Part shown: positions 13,256-22,911 of the stretch, in pieces
Layout of the letters: every line of letters starts with the position of its first letter
Position numbering within the stretch: position 1 is the first letter of the stretch
DNA from: a virus
Virus record (IMG/VR): IMGVR_UViG_3300044623_000244
Location: 1-34,742 of that record
Reading direction: 5' to 3' (one strand)
DNA: 34,742 nt
The notes under the pieces: model-generated
Told to the model about the DNA's origin: nothing
The model's database searches: none
The model's input: the letters and a program-made list of their open reading frames with translations, nothing else
Translations under genes and position numbers: made by a program

Positions 13256-14406
13256 TTTTAGAACTACCTGAAGCGCATACAAATCAATTAAAAATCTTAC
13301 AATCAAAAGCAAGGTTTAGAGTTGTAATGTGTGGGCGAAGATTTGGTAAGTCTGAATTATCACAGGTTGAAATTATTAGCAATGCAATACAAGGGATGAA
13401 TGTTGCCTACATTACACCGACCTATAAACTAGCAAAAACATTCTTTGAGAAACTAACACAAAGCCTACCATTTGAAAACAACAAAAGCGATTTAACTATT
13501 CATTTTCCCAATTCGGGAACTGTTGAATTTTTTACAGGTGAAAGACTAGATAACCTAAGAGGCAGAAAATTTCATTTAGTAGTTATAGATGAAGCCAGCT
13601 TTATACCTAACTTAGAAGATGGATGGCTAAATTCAATCAGACCTACCTTAACCGATTATCAAGGTAGGGCATTATTCCTATCTACTCCACGAGGCAAAAA
13701 CTATTTTTATTCTCTTTACATGAAAGGCGGGCAAAGAGATTGGGAAAGTTTTAAATTTACCACTTATGATAATCCTTATATTTTAACATCCGAGATTAAC
13801 GATGCAAAAGCACAATTGCCATCAGTTGTATTTGAGCAAGAATACATGGCTAACCCTATGGAAAATGCAGCCAATCCATTTGGTAGTGAACACATTGCAA
13901 AGTGTACCTGTAATTTAAGTTACAATGAACCCATGTACTTTGGTATTGATTTGGCAAAGTCTGTGGATTGGACTGTTATAATTGGATTAGATAGTGATGG
14001 TAAAGTAAGTTACTATGAACGTTTCCAAAAGGATTGGTTACAAACAAAAGAAACAATTAGACAGATAAGAAAGCATAAACATATATTTATTGATTCTACT
14101 GGAGTAGGTGATGCAATTGTAGAGGACTTACAAAAGCATTTCAACGATATGACAGGGTTTAAATATACATCAACCAGCAAACAACAATTAATGGAAAGCC
14201 TTGCATCATCAATTCATAAAGCCGAGATAGGATTCCCCGAAGGAACAATAAAAGATGAATTAGAAATATTTGAATACTTATTTACATCGACAGGGGTAAG
14301 GTATTCTGCACCTTCAGGATTCCATGATGACTGTGTTAATGCGCTTGCCCTAGCCAATAAATGCCGTATAGAAAACAAGGGAAGCGGACAATATCATTAC
14401 ATTTAA
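13252..14406 (+). CDS. terL: Terminase large subunit
   Basis: 384 aa, on the short side for TerL. The ATPase part has Walker A CGRRFGKS (27-34), Walker B LVVIDEAS (109-116) and coupling motif LFLSTPRG (141-148). The nuclease part has GIDLAKSVDWT with Asp233, FIDSTGVGD with Asp281 and GFHDDCVNALAL with Asp359/Asp360. It cuts and pumps DNA into the prohead. Together with the small subunit it starts the late gene block. The missing N-terminal extension is normal for compact phage terminases. Confidence 0.95.
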   Translation: MILELPEAHTNQLKILQSKARFRVVMCGRRFGKSELSQVEIISNAIQGMNVAYITPTYKLAKTFFEKLTQSLPFENNKSDLTIHFPNSGTVEFFTGERLDNLRGRKFHLVVIDEASFIPNLEDGWLNSIRPTLTDYQGRALFLSTPRGKNYFYSLYMKGGQRDWESFKFTTYDNPYILTSEINDAKAQLPSVVFEQEYMANPMENAANPFGSEHIAKCTCNLSYNEPMYFGIDLAKSVDWTVIIGLDSDGKVSYYERFQKDWLQTKETIRQIRKHKHIFIDSTGVGDAIVEDLQKHFNDMTGFKYTSTSKQQLMESLASSIHKAEIGFPEGTIKDELEIFEYLFTSTGVRYSAPSGFHDDCVNALALANKCRIENKGSGQYHYI

Positions 14407-14438
14407 TTACATTTTCTAAAAACTTATATAATAGATAT

Positions 14439-15086
14439 ATGACAATTAAGCAATTTCAAGAGTTGTACTATGTGGCTACTTCTACCGATGTTGACCTAGA
14501 CAAGTCGATTAAGATGGTTGGGATAGTAACAAATAAAACACCAGAACAGGTGGAAGCGATGTCAATGATTCGCTTTAATTTACTTTGTGCAAGGGTACAT
14601 AATGAGTTTAAATTATTTGAAAGAGATTTATTAAAAACCAAACCAAAGAAAATAGTAAGGGTAGGAAAGCGCTTTTATAAAATTAATTACGATGTAGCAA
14701 AAGCAAAGGCATCAACCTATGTTGAAGTTGCAACCTTTAGCACTGATATTATTCAGAACTTACATAAGGTAATGGCTTCAATAGTTACACCAGTTAGATT
14801 TAAATGGCTTAAATGGGTTGAAGTAGAGCATGAAGATTTATCAAAGGAAATGGAATCAATGGATTTCGAAGCTGCTTACCATGCAGCGGTTTTTTTTTAC
14901 ACTCTATTCAATGTATCAATGCAAGTTATCCAGCCTTATTTGATAAACGAAATGACAGCGAAGGGGATAGCAAAGGAGAAAGCGACGGAGGTATTGACGA
15001 TTTCACAAAACATTTTGGATGGCTTTACAATGCCAAGATGGTCGCAGACTTCGAGGGAATACCTTTACAATCGGTTTGGGATTTAA
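14439..15086 (+). CDS. Tail assembly chaperone, zero-frame product
   Basis: 215 aa from ATG 14439 (MTIKQFQELYY). An upstream ATG at 14361 would overlap the terminase and add unlikely sequence. Typical elements: DKSIKMVGIVTNKTPEQVEA, KKIVRVGKRFYKINYDVAK and YHAAVFFYTLFNVSMQ. After about 14955 the zero frame shows unusual codons (tcg, acg, agg, cag), while the -1 frame carries a convincing C-terminal domain (see the frameshift entry). The short zero-frame form would correspond to the gpG-like product. Located just after terminase and before tail genes. Confidence 0.65.
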   Translation: MTIKQFQELYYVATSTDVDLDKSIKMVGIVTNKTPEQVEAMSMIRFNLLCARVHNEFKLFERDLLKTKPKKIVRVGKRFYKINYDVAKAKASTYVEVATFSTDIIQNLHKVMASIVTPVRFKWLKWVEVEHEDLSKEMESMDFEAAYHAAVFFYTLFNVSMQVIQPYLINEMTAKGIAKEKATEVLTISQNILDGFTMPRWSQTSREYLYNRFGI

Positions 15087-15169
15087 AAGTAATACATTTT
15101 TTAAATGATTTACTTTATTTAAAATTAAAGCAGGACAAAGAAAATGAGCATAACAAAAAGTCAAGCTAG
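14439..15169 (+). CDS. Tail assembly chaperone, extended -1 frameshift product
   Basis: Reading 14439-14897, slipping back one base on the T9 run (14890-14898; GTT TTT TTT) and continuing from 14897 to TAG 15167-15169 gives 243 aa. The -1 part contains an acidic linker (DSEGDSKGESDGGIDD), then FTKHFGWLYNAKMVADFEGI and VWDLKVIHFLNDLLYLKLKQ, which resembles the C-terminal domain of tail assembly chaperones in related phages and uses the normal codon style of this genome. Programmed -1 shifts of this kind make gpGT-type proteins that load the tape measure. A homopolymer sequencing error (T10) would give the same fusion. Confidence 0.7.
14890..14898 (+). promoter_or_regulatory. Slippery T9 site for -1 frameshift
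   Basis: In the zero frame this reads GTT TTT TTT TAC, a canonical X XXY YYZ heptamer (T TTT TTT). The -1 frame is open from before this point (last -1 stop near 14834) to 15169. No strong downstream hairpin was found by eye. Confidence 0.65.
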
Positions 15170-15782
15170 GCAAATCGCATTAGGAAAAAACCTAGAAGGT
15201 GACTTTAATTTAGAGGACAATAAAGTTATAGATTTAAAGGATGCTACACTTTCATTCTTTGAAAAATATGCTGCTATTTATTTAGAAGCAATTAGCAAAA
15301 GCATAGAGAAAAACAAAGTTGTAGGAAGTGGTAAAATGCTAAAAGGTATTGACCCACAGATTTCAAAGGATGATAGCACCATGCGAATTTACATGGCTGA
15401 CTATTATGACTTTGTTAATAAAGGGGTTAAGGGTGTAAAGAATTATAAGAATGCGCCAACAAGTCCTTATAAATATAAAAATTATGGAATGAATGCCGAG
15501 GGAAGGGCATCAATAAAAGATTATATACAAAGTGGAAGGGCAAAGATAAGTGTAGCAACAAAGAAAAGTACAACAAACGCAGTAGGATTAGAAAAGAAAA
15601 AAATTAGTTTAATTGATTTAAAAACAAATACTTTAATTTATCTGATAAAAAAGTACGGTATTAAAACGACTAACTTTTTTGATGAGGCAACCGAAAGCGT
15701 AAGGAAATCAATGATTGAAGATATAAGCGAAGTAATGGCACAAACAATAGTAATACAAATAGGACAACCCAAAAAGAAATGA
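15144..15782 (+). CDS. Tail completion or neck-type protein, 212 aa
   Basis: Overlaps the -1 extension of the chaperone gene and is followed by a four-base overlap. Features: SKSIEKNKVVGSGKMLKGID, IYMADYYDFVNKGVKGVKN and a basic C-terminus. The Y-x-x-FVxKGVKG motif recurs in tail-completion proteins comparable in role to HK97 gp10. Its place between chaperone and tail genes supports a structural role. Assignment is by pattern and context, not by a definite family. Confidence 0.5.
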   Translation: MSITKSQARQIALGKNLEGDFNLEDNKVIDLKDATLSFFEKYAAIYLEAISKSIEKNKVVGSGKMLKGIDPQISKDDSTMRIYMADYYDFVNKGVKGVKNYKNAPTSPYKYKNYGMNAEGRASIKDYIQSGRAKISVATKKSTTNAVGLEKKKISLIDLKTNTLIYLIKKYGIKTTNFFDEATESVRKSMIEDISEVMAQTIVIQIGQPKKK

Positions 15783-16927
15783 GTATAACAATTAACACAA
15801 ACCCTGCAAGCGGAAGCACGGCACAAGATGACCTTTGGCACGTTGCTACAAGTACGGCATCAGGTTCAACTGATATGAAATATATCTTTGAAGTATATGT
15901 AGGTGGCAATAGAAAAATATCAGTTAGGCAATTTCCCGAACCATCAAATGGTAAAGCATATTTTAACGCAGGCGCTACGGTGCGTAATAGCTTTACTTTT
16001 AATTGGTTTGAGCCAGTTGGTACTGCTTATGTTTATGAGCCAAATTTAAGCGGTGAAATGGCTGTACAATACGATATTAGAGTAGGTGAGGAAGTTAGCG
16101 GAATAACAACTTTCAATTTAGCATCTGGAAGCGTAACGGCATACAATTACAATGCGCCATTATTCAAAAGAAGGGTTGCTACATTATCAGATAGATTAAA
16201 TAAATGGTTAACAGTTCGACCACTATATGCCAATACTAAACTAGGTGAAAATTTATACATTCCATTTTATACTAATACAACCTTAAATTTAAAATGCTCA
16301 ACCTTTGACGCATCTAATAATCAAATAGCTACGGCAAGCGGAAGCACTACAACAATAGAGAATGGATTTGTACAAATGAATATAGGAAGCGCAGCTATTG
16401 CAACCGAGTTAGGAATAACAATAAATGATAGTGTAAAGTTTTATGAAGTTTGGTTTAATAGCTTTGATAAAATAAGGGTTAATGTTGTTTGCAATCCAAA
16501 GTACGATCCTATAAATATTCACTTTGTAAATGCTTGGGGAATGTGGGATAGTGAAAGATTTGATTTAGTCAGTAGGCTTAATATGTCGGTTGAACGTAAA
16601 GCATTTGAGCAAAGAGATTACAGGTTTAACGGTAATGCAGTTGATTACAAAAGCACATCAAACAGATATTATGAAGGGGCAATTAATTATAGTAATAAAT
16701 CAAACTTTACTTATAAGCTAACGGCAGACGCTTTAACGGATGATGAATATACTTGGATGGCAGACCTTATAGTATCACCACAAATATTAATGGAGATTGA
16801 AGGATATTTTTACCCAGTAACATTGACTGAAAATAATTATGAGTTTAGTAAAAATGTATTTAATAAATTAAAGGCATTGGAACTTACATTTAATATGAAC
16901 CAAACAAGATATTCCCAATTACGATGA
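15779..16927 (+). CDS. Tail or baseplate structural protein, 382 aa
   Basis: Begins SITINTNPASGSTAQDDLWH and is beta-rich, with a distinct mid-to-C-terminal block: INIHFVNAWGMWDSERFDLV, VERKAFEQRDYRFNGN and NFTYKLTADALTDDEYTWMADL. In Bacteroidota phages a similar I-x-FxNxWGxxE block marks distal-tail proteins. It lies upstream of the larger tail protein and the tape measure, with four-base overlaps on both sides. No signal peptide. Probably part of the tail tip. Confidence 0.55.
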   Translation: MSITINTNPASGSTAQDDLWHVATSTASGSTDMKYIFEVYVGGNRKISVRQFPEPSNGKAYFNAGATVRNSFTFNWFEPVGTAYVYEPNLSGEMAVQYDIRVGEEVSGITTFNLASGSVTAYNYNAPLFKRRVATLSDRLNKWLTVRPLYANTKLGENLYIPFYTNTTLNLKCSTFDASNNQIATASGSTTTIENGFVQMNIGSAAIATELGITINDSVKFYEVWFNSFDKIRVNVVCNPKYDPINIHFVNAWGMWDSERFDLVSRLNMSVERKAFEQRDYRFNGNAVDYKSTSNRYYEGAINYSNKSNFTYKLTADALTDDEYTWMADLIVSPQILMEIEGYFYPVTLTENNYEFSKNVFNKLKALELTFNMNQTRYSQLR

Positions 16928-18954
16928 CAAGAATATTAATCGAAGGATTTGATCTAGATATAGATAAAGGATTAAGCAATCAAATTACTTATTCGGTAAG
17001 TGACTTAAAGGCAATAGATACTAAAACAACATCATTTAGTAAAACAATTATATTGCCAGGAACTGCAAATAATAATAATTTACTAGGTAATATTTTTGAG
17101 TTTAATAATGCTAATTATACAAACATTGTAGACCCAAATGTAAAGTATAATTACAACGCAAGTAAAACGGCTAATTGTAGTATTCAAGTAAATGGAATGA
17201 CAGTAATTAAAGGAGTATTTAAATTACTTGAAATTATTATTGATGGTAAGAATATAGAGTATGAATGTAGTGTTATTGGTGAGTTGGGTGGATTATCAAT
17301 GAAGATGGGGGCAAAGAAAATTGAGGAATTAGATTTTAGCGATTACAACCACGTTTACAGTATTGCAAATATTACTGGAAGTTGGGCGAATGAAAATGCT
17401 GGTGCTGGTTATTATTATCCTCATATTGATTACGGAACTTATTCTACCGATAAAAAGAATTGGAAATATGGCACGTTTAGACCTGCTTTATTTGTAAAAG
17501 AATATTTAGAAAAGATTTTTGAGGTTAATGGGTATACGTATGAATGTGATTTATTTAGTACGGATAGATTTAAACGTTTAATCATCCCACATAACTTAAA
17601 AAAAATAGTAAGCTATCTAACAGGGCAAATGGAATTAGCTGCTAAAATTGCAACCTATACAGGCGCAACGGCTTGGAGGTGGAATGCAGTTACATTGGGC
17701 GATTTCCTTTCGGGTGATATTGATGGCGAAAGCTGGTATTATAATGGTGCAAGTACAATAACTGCAAATTTTAAAATAGCATTATCAGGTCAGGTTATTT
17801 CACAGGATGGGGCTGGAGTTAAACCATTTGAATTAAGAAAAAATGGAGTGATTATCGGATTTGTAAATATAACAACTGGAAGCAGCTTACCTTTTACATT
17901 TTCAAATAAACAAATAAACGTTAATAATGTAAGTGTTGCGCCTAATGATACATTTACCGTAACTTATCCATCATACAGTATAACATCGTTAAGGCAGATT
18001 ACAAGTTCATTTAAAGTAAGCACTAATTCGGTTAGTCCTGTAACAATTAATCTAGGTGATACAATAACAATAAATGATTGCATCCCTAAAAACATTCTTC
18101 AAAAAGATTTCTTTGCTTCTATTTTAAAACTATTTAATCTTTATGTAGATGAAAATAGGTTTGATGAAAAGCATTTAATAATAAAACCTTATGTAGATTA
18201 TTATGATGGTAGTGTAGAGGATTGGAGCGATAAAGTAGATAGGGCAAAACCGATTAGAATTAAACCTATGTCGGAATTAAACAGTAGGTATTATATGTTA
18301 AAATATAAAGATGATAATGATTATTACAATGAGTTATATAAAAAAAGATATAATGAAGGGTATGGAAGCAGAATGTTTGATAGCGAGTATGAGTTTTCAA
18401 AAGAGACTGAAAATGTAGAATTAATTTTTGCCCCTACACCATTGGTCGGTTATGCAGGTGAAGAAAAAATTTACAGTACAATATTTAAACAAACAAATGC
18501 GTTAGAAGAAACAATTGATAGTGTTATCAGGATATTAGTAGCAAAGAAAATTACAGGAGTTGCAAGTTACAATATCCTAGACGGTGTAACTGTATTAACA
18601 AGCCAAACTGCTTACGGTTATGCAGGACATTTCAACGACCCTGATGCAGTAGCAAACGATTTAAATTTCGGTGCAACACAAGAACTATTTTTTACTTTGG
18701 TTAGTGGTGCTTTAAATGTTAATCAATTTAATGTTTATTATAGCCCTTACATGGCAGAGATTACCGATAAGGATAGCAGGTTATTAAGTTGCAATGTAAA
18801 GTTAACCGATGTGGATATATTCAATCTTGATTTTGCAATTTTTAAATATATTGATGGTGGTTTGTATAGGTTAATTAAACTTACTGATTATACACCTGAA
18901 GCAAACGAAACAACGAAGGCAGATTTTTTAAGAGTAATAAATAAAGAATATTAA
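16924..18954 (+). CDS. Large tail protein, likely baseplate hub-like, 676 aa
   Basis: The N-terminal RILIEGFDLDIDKGLSNQ and TKTTSFSKTIILPGTANNN (about 3-50) are typical of large tail proteins in Bacteroidota phages. NGMTVIKGVFKLLEIIIDGK is followed by YECSVIGELGGLSM. A middle insert (about 290-350, VISQDGAGVKPFELRKNGVI) looks like a carbohydrate-binding or Ig-like beta domain. The C-terminal region is rich in Asp, Tyr and Lys. It stops two bases before the tape measure ATG. It probably forms the tail tip hub; exact homology cannot be fixed by eye. Confidence 0.55.
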   Translation: MTRILIEGFDLDIDKGLSNQITYSVSDLKAIDTKTTSFSKTIILPGTANNNNLLGNIFEFNNANYTNIVDPNVKYNYNASKTANCSIQVNGMTVIKGVFKLLEIIIDGKNIEYECSVIGELGGLSMKMGAKKIEELDFSDYNHVYSIANITGSWANENAGAGYYYPHIDYGTYSTDKKNWKYGTFRPALFVKEYLEKIFEVNGYTYECDLFSTDRFKRLIIPHNLKKIVSYLTGQMELAAKIATYTGATAWRWNAVTLGDFLSGDIDGESWYYNGASTITANFKIALSGQVISQDGAGVKPFELRKNGVIIGFVNITTGSSLPFTFSNKQINVNNVSVAPNDTFTVTYPSYSITSLRQITSSFKVSTNSVSPVTINLGDTITINDCIPKNILQKDFFASILKLFNLYVDENRFDEKHLIIKPYVDYYDGSVEDWSDKVDRAKPIRIKPMSELNSRYYMLKYKDDNDYYNELYKKRYNEGYGSRMFDSEYEFSKETENVELIFAPTPLVGYAGEEKIYSTIFKQTNALEETIDSVIRILVAKKITGVASYNILDGVTVLTSQTAYGYAGHFNDPDAVANDLNFGATQELFFTLVSGALNVNQFNVYYSPYMAEITDKDSRLLSCNVKLTDVDIFNLDFAIFKYIDGGLYRLIKLTDYTPEANETTKADFLRVINKEY

Positions 18955-18955
18955 A

Positions 18956-20587
18956 ATGGCAGATACAAAATCAACGATAGCATTAGAGATAAAAGTAAAT
19001 GGAGAAGCGGCAACAGCATCAGTAGGCACTTTTAAAAAACAATTAAGAGAGGCTAACAATGAATTGCTTAATATGGCTTCGCAGTTTGGGGAAACATCAA
19101 AAGAAGCATTAAACGCAGCAAAGAAAGTAGCAAGTTTAAAAGATGCTATCGGAGATGCAAAAGCACTAGCAGAAACATTTAACCCTGATAAGAAATTTGT
19201 TGCTTTGGGTGGTGCTTTACAAGGTGCAACTGCTGGTTTTAGTGCTTTACAAGGTGCAATGGGTTTATTTGGTGCAGAGGGTAAGGATGTGGAGAAGATG
19301 ATGCTTAAAGTACAAAGTGCAATGGCTTTGCAGCAAGGCATTAGCGGTATAGCTGGGGCAATGGATTCATTTAAGTTATTAGGTAATGAGATAAAAGGAA
19401 ATGTTGTAAAAGCATTTAGCACGTTAAAAGGAGCAATTATAGCAACTGGTATTGGTTTGCTTGTTGTAGGCATAGGGTTATTAGTAGCGAATTTTGATAG
19501 TGTAAAGGTTGCAATTGAAAGGATGATAGGCCCTTTAAAAATTATTACTGATTTTTTTGGAAGAGTGATTGATGCAGTTACTGATTTTGTAGGTATAACA
19601 AATGAAGCTACAAGGGCAACCGATAGAATGATTGCAGCAGCAGATAAAAGCATTAATAAAAATAAAAAATTCTTACAAGAACACGGAGATGAAATAGACC
19701 AATATACCAAAAGAAAAATTGATGCAGAAATAAGTTATAATGAAGCAATAAAAGTAAATGGTTCAGACCAAATAGCACTAGCAAAAAAATTAAATAGAGA
19801 ACTTTTACAAGCTGATGCAGATAGAAATAAACAAATATCATTGGATGTAAAAGCAGCACAAGATAAAATAGATAAAGCAAATGAGACAGCAAAAGCAAAA
19901 CAACAAGCAGCAACAGATAAATATTTTCAAGATGCAAGAAAACAAGGGGCGTTAGATTTAGAAATTGCAGCAGCAAAAACAAAACAGGAAGATGACCAAA
20001 TAAAAAAAGATGAGTTATTAGCAGCTTCAAAAGTAACTATTAGTTCAAATGCTGCAAATGCAGTTAGGATAGCAACTACACAATCTGAAGAACAAATAAA
20101 TGCTACAAAGAAAAAATATAATGATATTGATTTAGCAGATGCAAAAATATTACAAGATGCAAAAGTAAAGGCAACAGTTGATACTTTAAATATTTTAAGC
20201 GATGTATTGGGTAAGGAAAGCGCAGCAGGAAAGGCAATAGCAATTAGTAGCGCTTTAATTAATACTTATTTAGGTATTACTGCTGGATTAAAATTAGGTT
20301 TTCCTCTTGCAATCCCTGCCGTACTTGCTGCATCAGTAACAGGATTTAAAGCAGTTAAAAGCATTATAGCAACAAAAGTGCCCGGAGGTGGTGGAGGAGG
20401 GGGTAGTGTACCATCAATGGGCAGCATGGCAGCACCAATTAAACCTGAAGCACAAACTACAACATTATCAAGTCAATCAATTAATCAAATAGGGGTTGCT
20501 AGTTCAAGGGCATTTGTATTGGAAACGGATGTAACTAACAACCAAGAAAGAATACAAAGATTAAATCGCGCTGCGAGAATCAATTGA
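18956..20587 (+). CDS. Tail tape measure protein
   Basis: 543 aa. N-terminal coiled coil (FKKQLREANNELLNMASQFG), a hydrophobic stretch (IIATGIGLLVVGIGLLVANF, about 163-182), a long charged helical region about 215-400 rich in Ala, Lys, Gln and Asp, a second hydrophobic region (INTYLGITAGLKLGFPLAIP) and a Gly7 hinge near residue 475. This is the standard make-up of tape measures, which set tail length and help DNA enter the cell. At roughly 1.5 angstrom per residue the tail would be near 80 nm, a short siphovirus tail. It follows the tail proteins rather than the tail tube gene, an unusual order. Confidence 0.85.
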   Translation: MADTKSTIALEIKVNGEAATASVGTFKKQLREANNELLNMASQFGETSKEALNAAKKVASLKDAIGDAKALAETFNPDKKFVALGGALQGATAGFSALQGAMGLFGAEGKDVEKMMLKVQSAMALQQGISGIAGAMDSFKLLGNEIKGNVVKAFSTLKGAIIATGIGLLVVGIGLLVANFDSVKVAIERMIGPLKIITDFFGRVIDAVTDFVGITNEATRATDRMIAAADKSINKNKKFLQEHGDEIDQYTKRKIDAEISYNEAIKVNGSDQIALAKKLNRELLQADADRNKQISLDVKAAQDKIDKANETAKAKQQAATDKYFQDARKQGALDLEIAAAKTKQEDDQIKKDELLAASKVTISSNAANAVRIATTQSEEQINATKKKYNDIDLADAKILQDAKVKATVDTLNILSDVLGKESAAGKAIAISSALINTYLGITAGLKLGFPLAIPAVLAASVTGFKAVKSIIATKVPGGGGGGGSVPSMGSMAAPIKPEAQTTTLSSQSINQIGVASSRAFVLETDVTNNQERIQRLNRAARIN

Positions 20588-20628
20588 GTATAAATTAAAC
20601 AACTAATTTTAAATTATATATTATTAAT

Positions 20629-21348
20629 ATGAAATTGCCAATTTACGATTTAATAATAAACGAGGATGAAAGTAATGATGCTGAAGTTAGTTTTGTGGCA
20701 TTGGTTGACAGTCCAGCAATTAAGAAAGACTTTATTGCGTTTAATGAACAATTCATAGACCCTAACAAAGGCGAGCAAAAAGATGAATTTTTGCCCCGTT
20801 GCATAAGCTATGTAATTAACGAAGGCAAAGAAAGCGAACAAGCCGTTGCAATTTGTAACAGTTTGTGGGAGGAACATTTCAAAAAACCTTTAGCTTTTGC
20901 GGTTCAATCTGAAAGCGAACACATTATCACAGGCGCATTAATGATTCCACAACAATTGATTTACAGAAATTCAGAACAGTTTGGAGAACACTATGTAAAG
21001 TTTTCGAGTGATACTATCAAACAGATAGCAATTAAGTTTAGCAAAAAGGGATATCAAAAGAACGTAAACCTTATGCACGAAGCAGATATGCAAGTGGAAG
21101 GGGTAACAATGTTTGAAAGTTTTATAAGTGATTCTAAGCGTGGTATTAAGCCGATGGAAGCATTTAAAGACCTACCTGATGGAACTTGGTTTGGTAGTTT
21201 CTATGTTGAAAATATGAAGGTTTGGGAATTAGTAAAGTCAGGCAAAGTAAAGGGATTTAGTGTTGAGGGTATGTTTGATTATGAAGCACCACTATCTGAT
21301 GACCAAAAGCAATTAGCAGAATTAAGAGAAATTTTAAACAGTTTTTAA
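20629..21348 (+). CDS. XkdF-like prohead maturation protease
   Basis: 239 aa. GALMIPQQLIYRN (102-114), GEHYVKFSSDTIKQIA (119-134), NVNLMHEAD with His150 and VKGFSVEG with Ser211 match the XkdF-type serine peptidase domain that processes capsid proteins. LPDGTWFGSFYVENMKVWEL is also characteristic. Before the protease domain lies the conserved insert RCISYVINEGKESEQAVAIC (57-76), found in several phage head proteins. It precedes the scaffold-like and capsid genes, as expected for a head protease. Confidence 0.85.
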   Translation: MKLPIYDLIINEDESNDAEVSFVALVDSPAIKKDFIAFNEQFIDPNKGEQKDEFLPRCISYVINEGKESEQAVAICNSLWEEHFKKPLAFAVQSESEHIITGALMIPQQLIYRNSEQFGEHYVKFSSDTIKQIAIKFSKKGYQKNVNLMHEADMQVEGVTMFESFISDSKRGIKPMEAFKDLPDGTWFGSFYVENMKVWELVKSGKVKGFSVEGMFDYEAPLSDDQKQLAELREILNSF

Positions 21349-21367
21349 AAATCAATATAATAGTAAT

Positions 21368-21922
21368 ATGGAAGCAAAAGAAATTTTACAAAAAGTAAAG
21401 CAATATTTTAATGAATTAGCTGCTGCCCCTGAAGTTATGGCTGCACCGATTGCAGAACCTACCGAATACGAATTAAAGGATGGCGGTAAAGTCATGATTG
21501 ATGTTCTTGAAGTTGGTGGTATTGTAATGATTGACGGTAGTGCTGCATTAGCAGGCGAAGCCGAATTAGCAGATGGTACAAAAATGACTATTGGAGATAA
21601 CGGAGTTATTACTGCAATATCAATGCCTGAAGAACCAATGGAAGAACCTATCGTTGAAGATATGAACACAAAGTTTGCAGCATTTGAAACATTGACAAGC
21701 GAAAAATTTGCTAACTATGAAATTAAGTTTTCAGCCTACGAACAACGTTTTGCTGATTACGAGGTTAAAATGAAGAAAGCAAATAAAGTAATTGATGAAC
21801 TTTTAAAATTATCAACTTTACTTGTGGAAGCACCAGTACAAGCACCTGATAGTTCAGTAAGAACGTCAAACACTTTTAAAGATGTAGAAGAAAAAAGAAC
21901 ACTAAATATTTTATTTAACTAA
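21368..21922 (+). CDS. Scaffold-like or capsid assembly protein, 184 aa
   Basis: Begins EAKEILQKVKQYFNELAAAP. A small beta motif repeated twice, ELKDGGKVMIDVLEVGG and ELADGTKMTIGDNGV, is followed by an acidic Pro/Glu linker and a coiled coil (FETLTSEKFANYEIKFSAYE). Position between protease and major capsid and the acidic, helical nature fit a scaffold that is removed by the protease. Family not named. Confidence 0.65.
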   Translation: MEAKEILQKVKQYFNELAAAPEVMAAPIAEPTEYELKDGGKVMIDVLEVGGIVMIDGSAALAGEAELADGTKMTIGDNGVITAISMPEEPMEEPIVEDMNTKFAAFETLTSEKFANYEIKFSAYEQRFADYEVKMKKANKVIDELLKLSTLLVEAPVQAPDSSVRTSNTFKDVEEKRTLNILFN

Positions 21923-21936
21923 ACAATTATAAAAAA

Positions 21937-22902
21937 ATGGCATTAGCTTTTAGCGGATTATCCGCATACACAAAACAACTTGTTAAACCACTACTTACTA
22001 GTGCTGTATTTGACGCAAAAACACAACAGTTAATTCTTGCAAGCGGTATCGTTATACCAAACGTAAAAAGTTCTGTTGCAATTCCTTTGATGGAAACAGA
22101 TGCGGTATTTGCTGCACAGTCTTGTTCTTTTGACGCAAGCGGAACGACAACTTTCTCTCAACGTTCAATTACAGTTGGTAAAATTAAAGTAGAAGAAAAA
22201 ATTTGCCCGAAAGATTTAGAGGCATACTTCACACAAGAGGCACTCAAAGCTGGTAGCACTTACGAGGACTTTGGTAATGCAGATTTCCAAAAAGCATTCT
22301 TAGATAAAAAGAATTTGCGTATTGCTTCTCAACTTGAAACTGCAATATGGCAGGGAGATTCAACGGGCGCTACGGCCAACCTTAACAAATTTGACGGATT
22401 ACAAAAATTAATTGCTGCTGGTTCACCAGTACTTGCAAACGTATCAGGTTACACAGGCATTACAGGTTCACCAGTAGTTACCGTTAATGCTTCAAACGTT
22501 ATTGCTTGTACTGAAGGAATTTACAAAGCTATCCCTGTTCAAGTTTTGAGCAAAGGTGATGTAAAGATATTCGTTGGTAACGATTGGTATCGTTTGTTGA
22601 TTCTTGCTTACAGAGAGAAAAATATGTTTTCTTATAATCCACAAGATTCACAAGCTGCTTCATTTATCTTGCCTGCAACTAACGTTGAAGTAGTAAGTGT
22701 AAATGGTTTGAATGGAACTGGTGATGCTTACGCAATAAGTCTTGCAAATATGGCAATGGCGGTTGACCTTTTGGATGAGGAAAACGCATATAAGCTGTGG
22801 TTCTCCGAAGACAACAATGACGTCAGATATCGCGTAGAATTTAAAATCGGGGTAAACGTTGCATTCACTAACGAGGTAACTTCATTCATCGCTGCAATTT
22901 AA
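21937..22902 (+). CDS. Major capsid protein
   Basis: 321 aa. N-terminal SGLSAYTKQLVKPLLTSAVF, then VIPNVKSSVAIPLMETDAVF, ITVGKIKVEEKICPKDLEAY and LDKKNLRIASQLETAIWQGD suit the major capsid proteins of Bacteroidota phages (probable HK97 fold). Codons differ from most neighbours (more GCT, GGT, AAC, CTT and GTT), as expected for very high expression. An A-rich start (attataaaaaaATG) precedes it and a strong hairpin with UUCG loop follows at 22912-22939. Confidence 0.85.
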   Translation: MALAFSGLSAYTKQLVKPLLTSAVFDAKTQQLILASGIVIPNVKSSVAIPLMETDAVFAAQSCSFDASGTTTFSQRSITVGKIKVEEKICPKDLEAYFTQEALKAGSTYEDFGNADFQKAFLDKKNLRIASQLETAIWQGDSTGATANLNKFDGLQKLIAAGSPVLANVSGYTGITGSPVVTVNASNVIACTEGIYKAIPVQVLSKGDVKIFVGNDWYRLLILAYREKNMFSYNPQDSQAASFILPATNVEVVSVNGLNGTGDAYAISLANMAMAVDLLDEENAYKLWFSEDNNDVRYRVEFKIGVNVAFTNEVTSFIAAI

Positions 22903-22911
22903 TTTTCTAAC

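Noticed and set aside
18928-20030. Long reverse-strand ORFs opposite the tape measure gene (18928-19710, 19653-20030)
   Set aside because: They mirror the strong + strand gene, are Leu/Ser-rich in the way of antisense shadows and have no recognisable domain.
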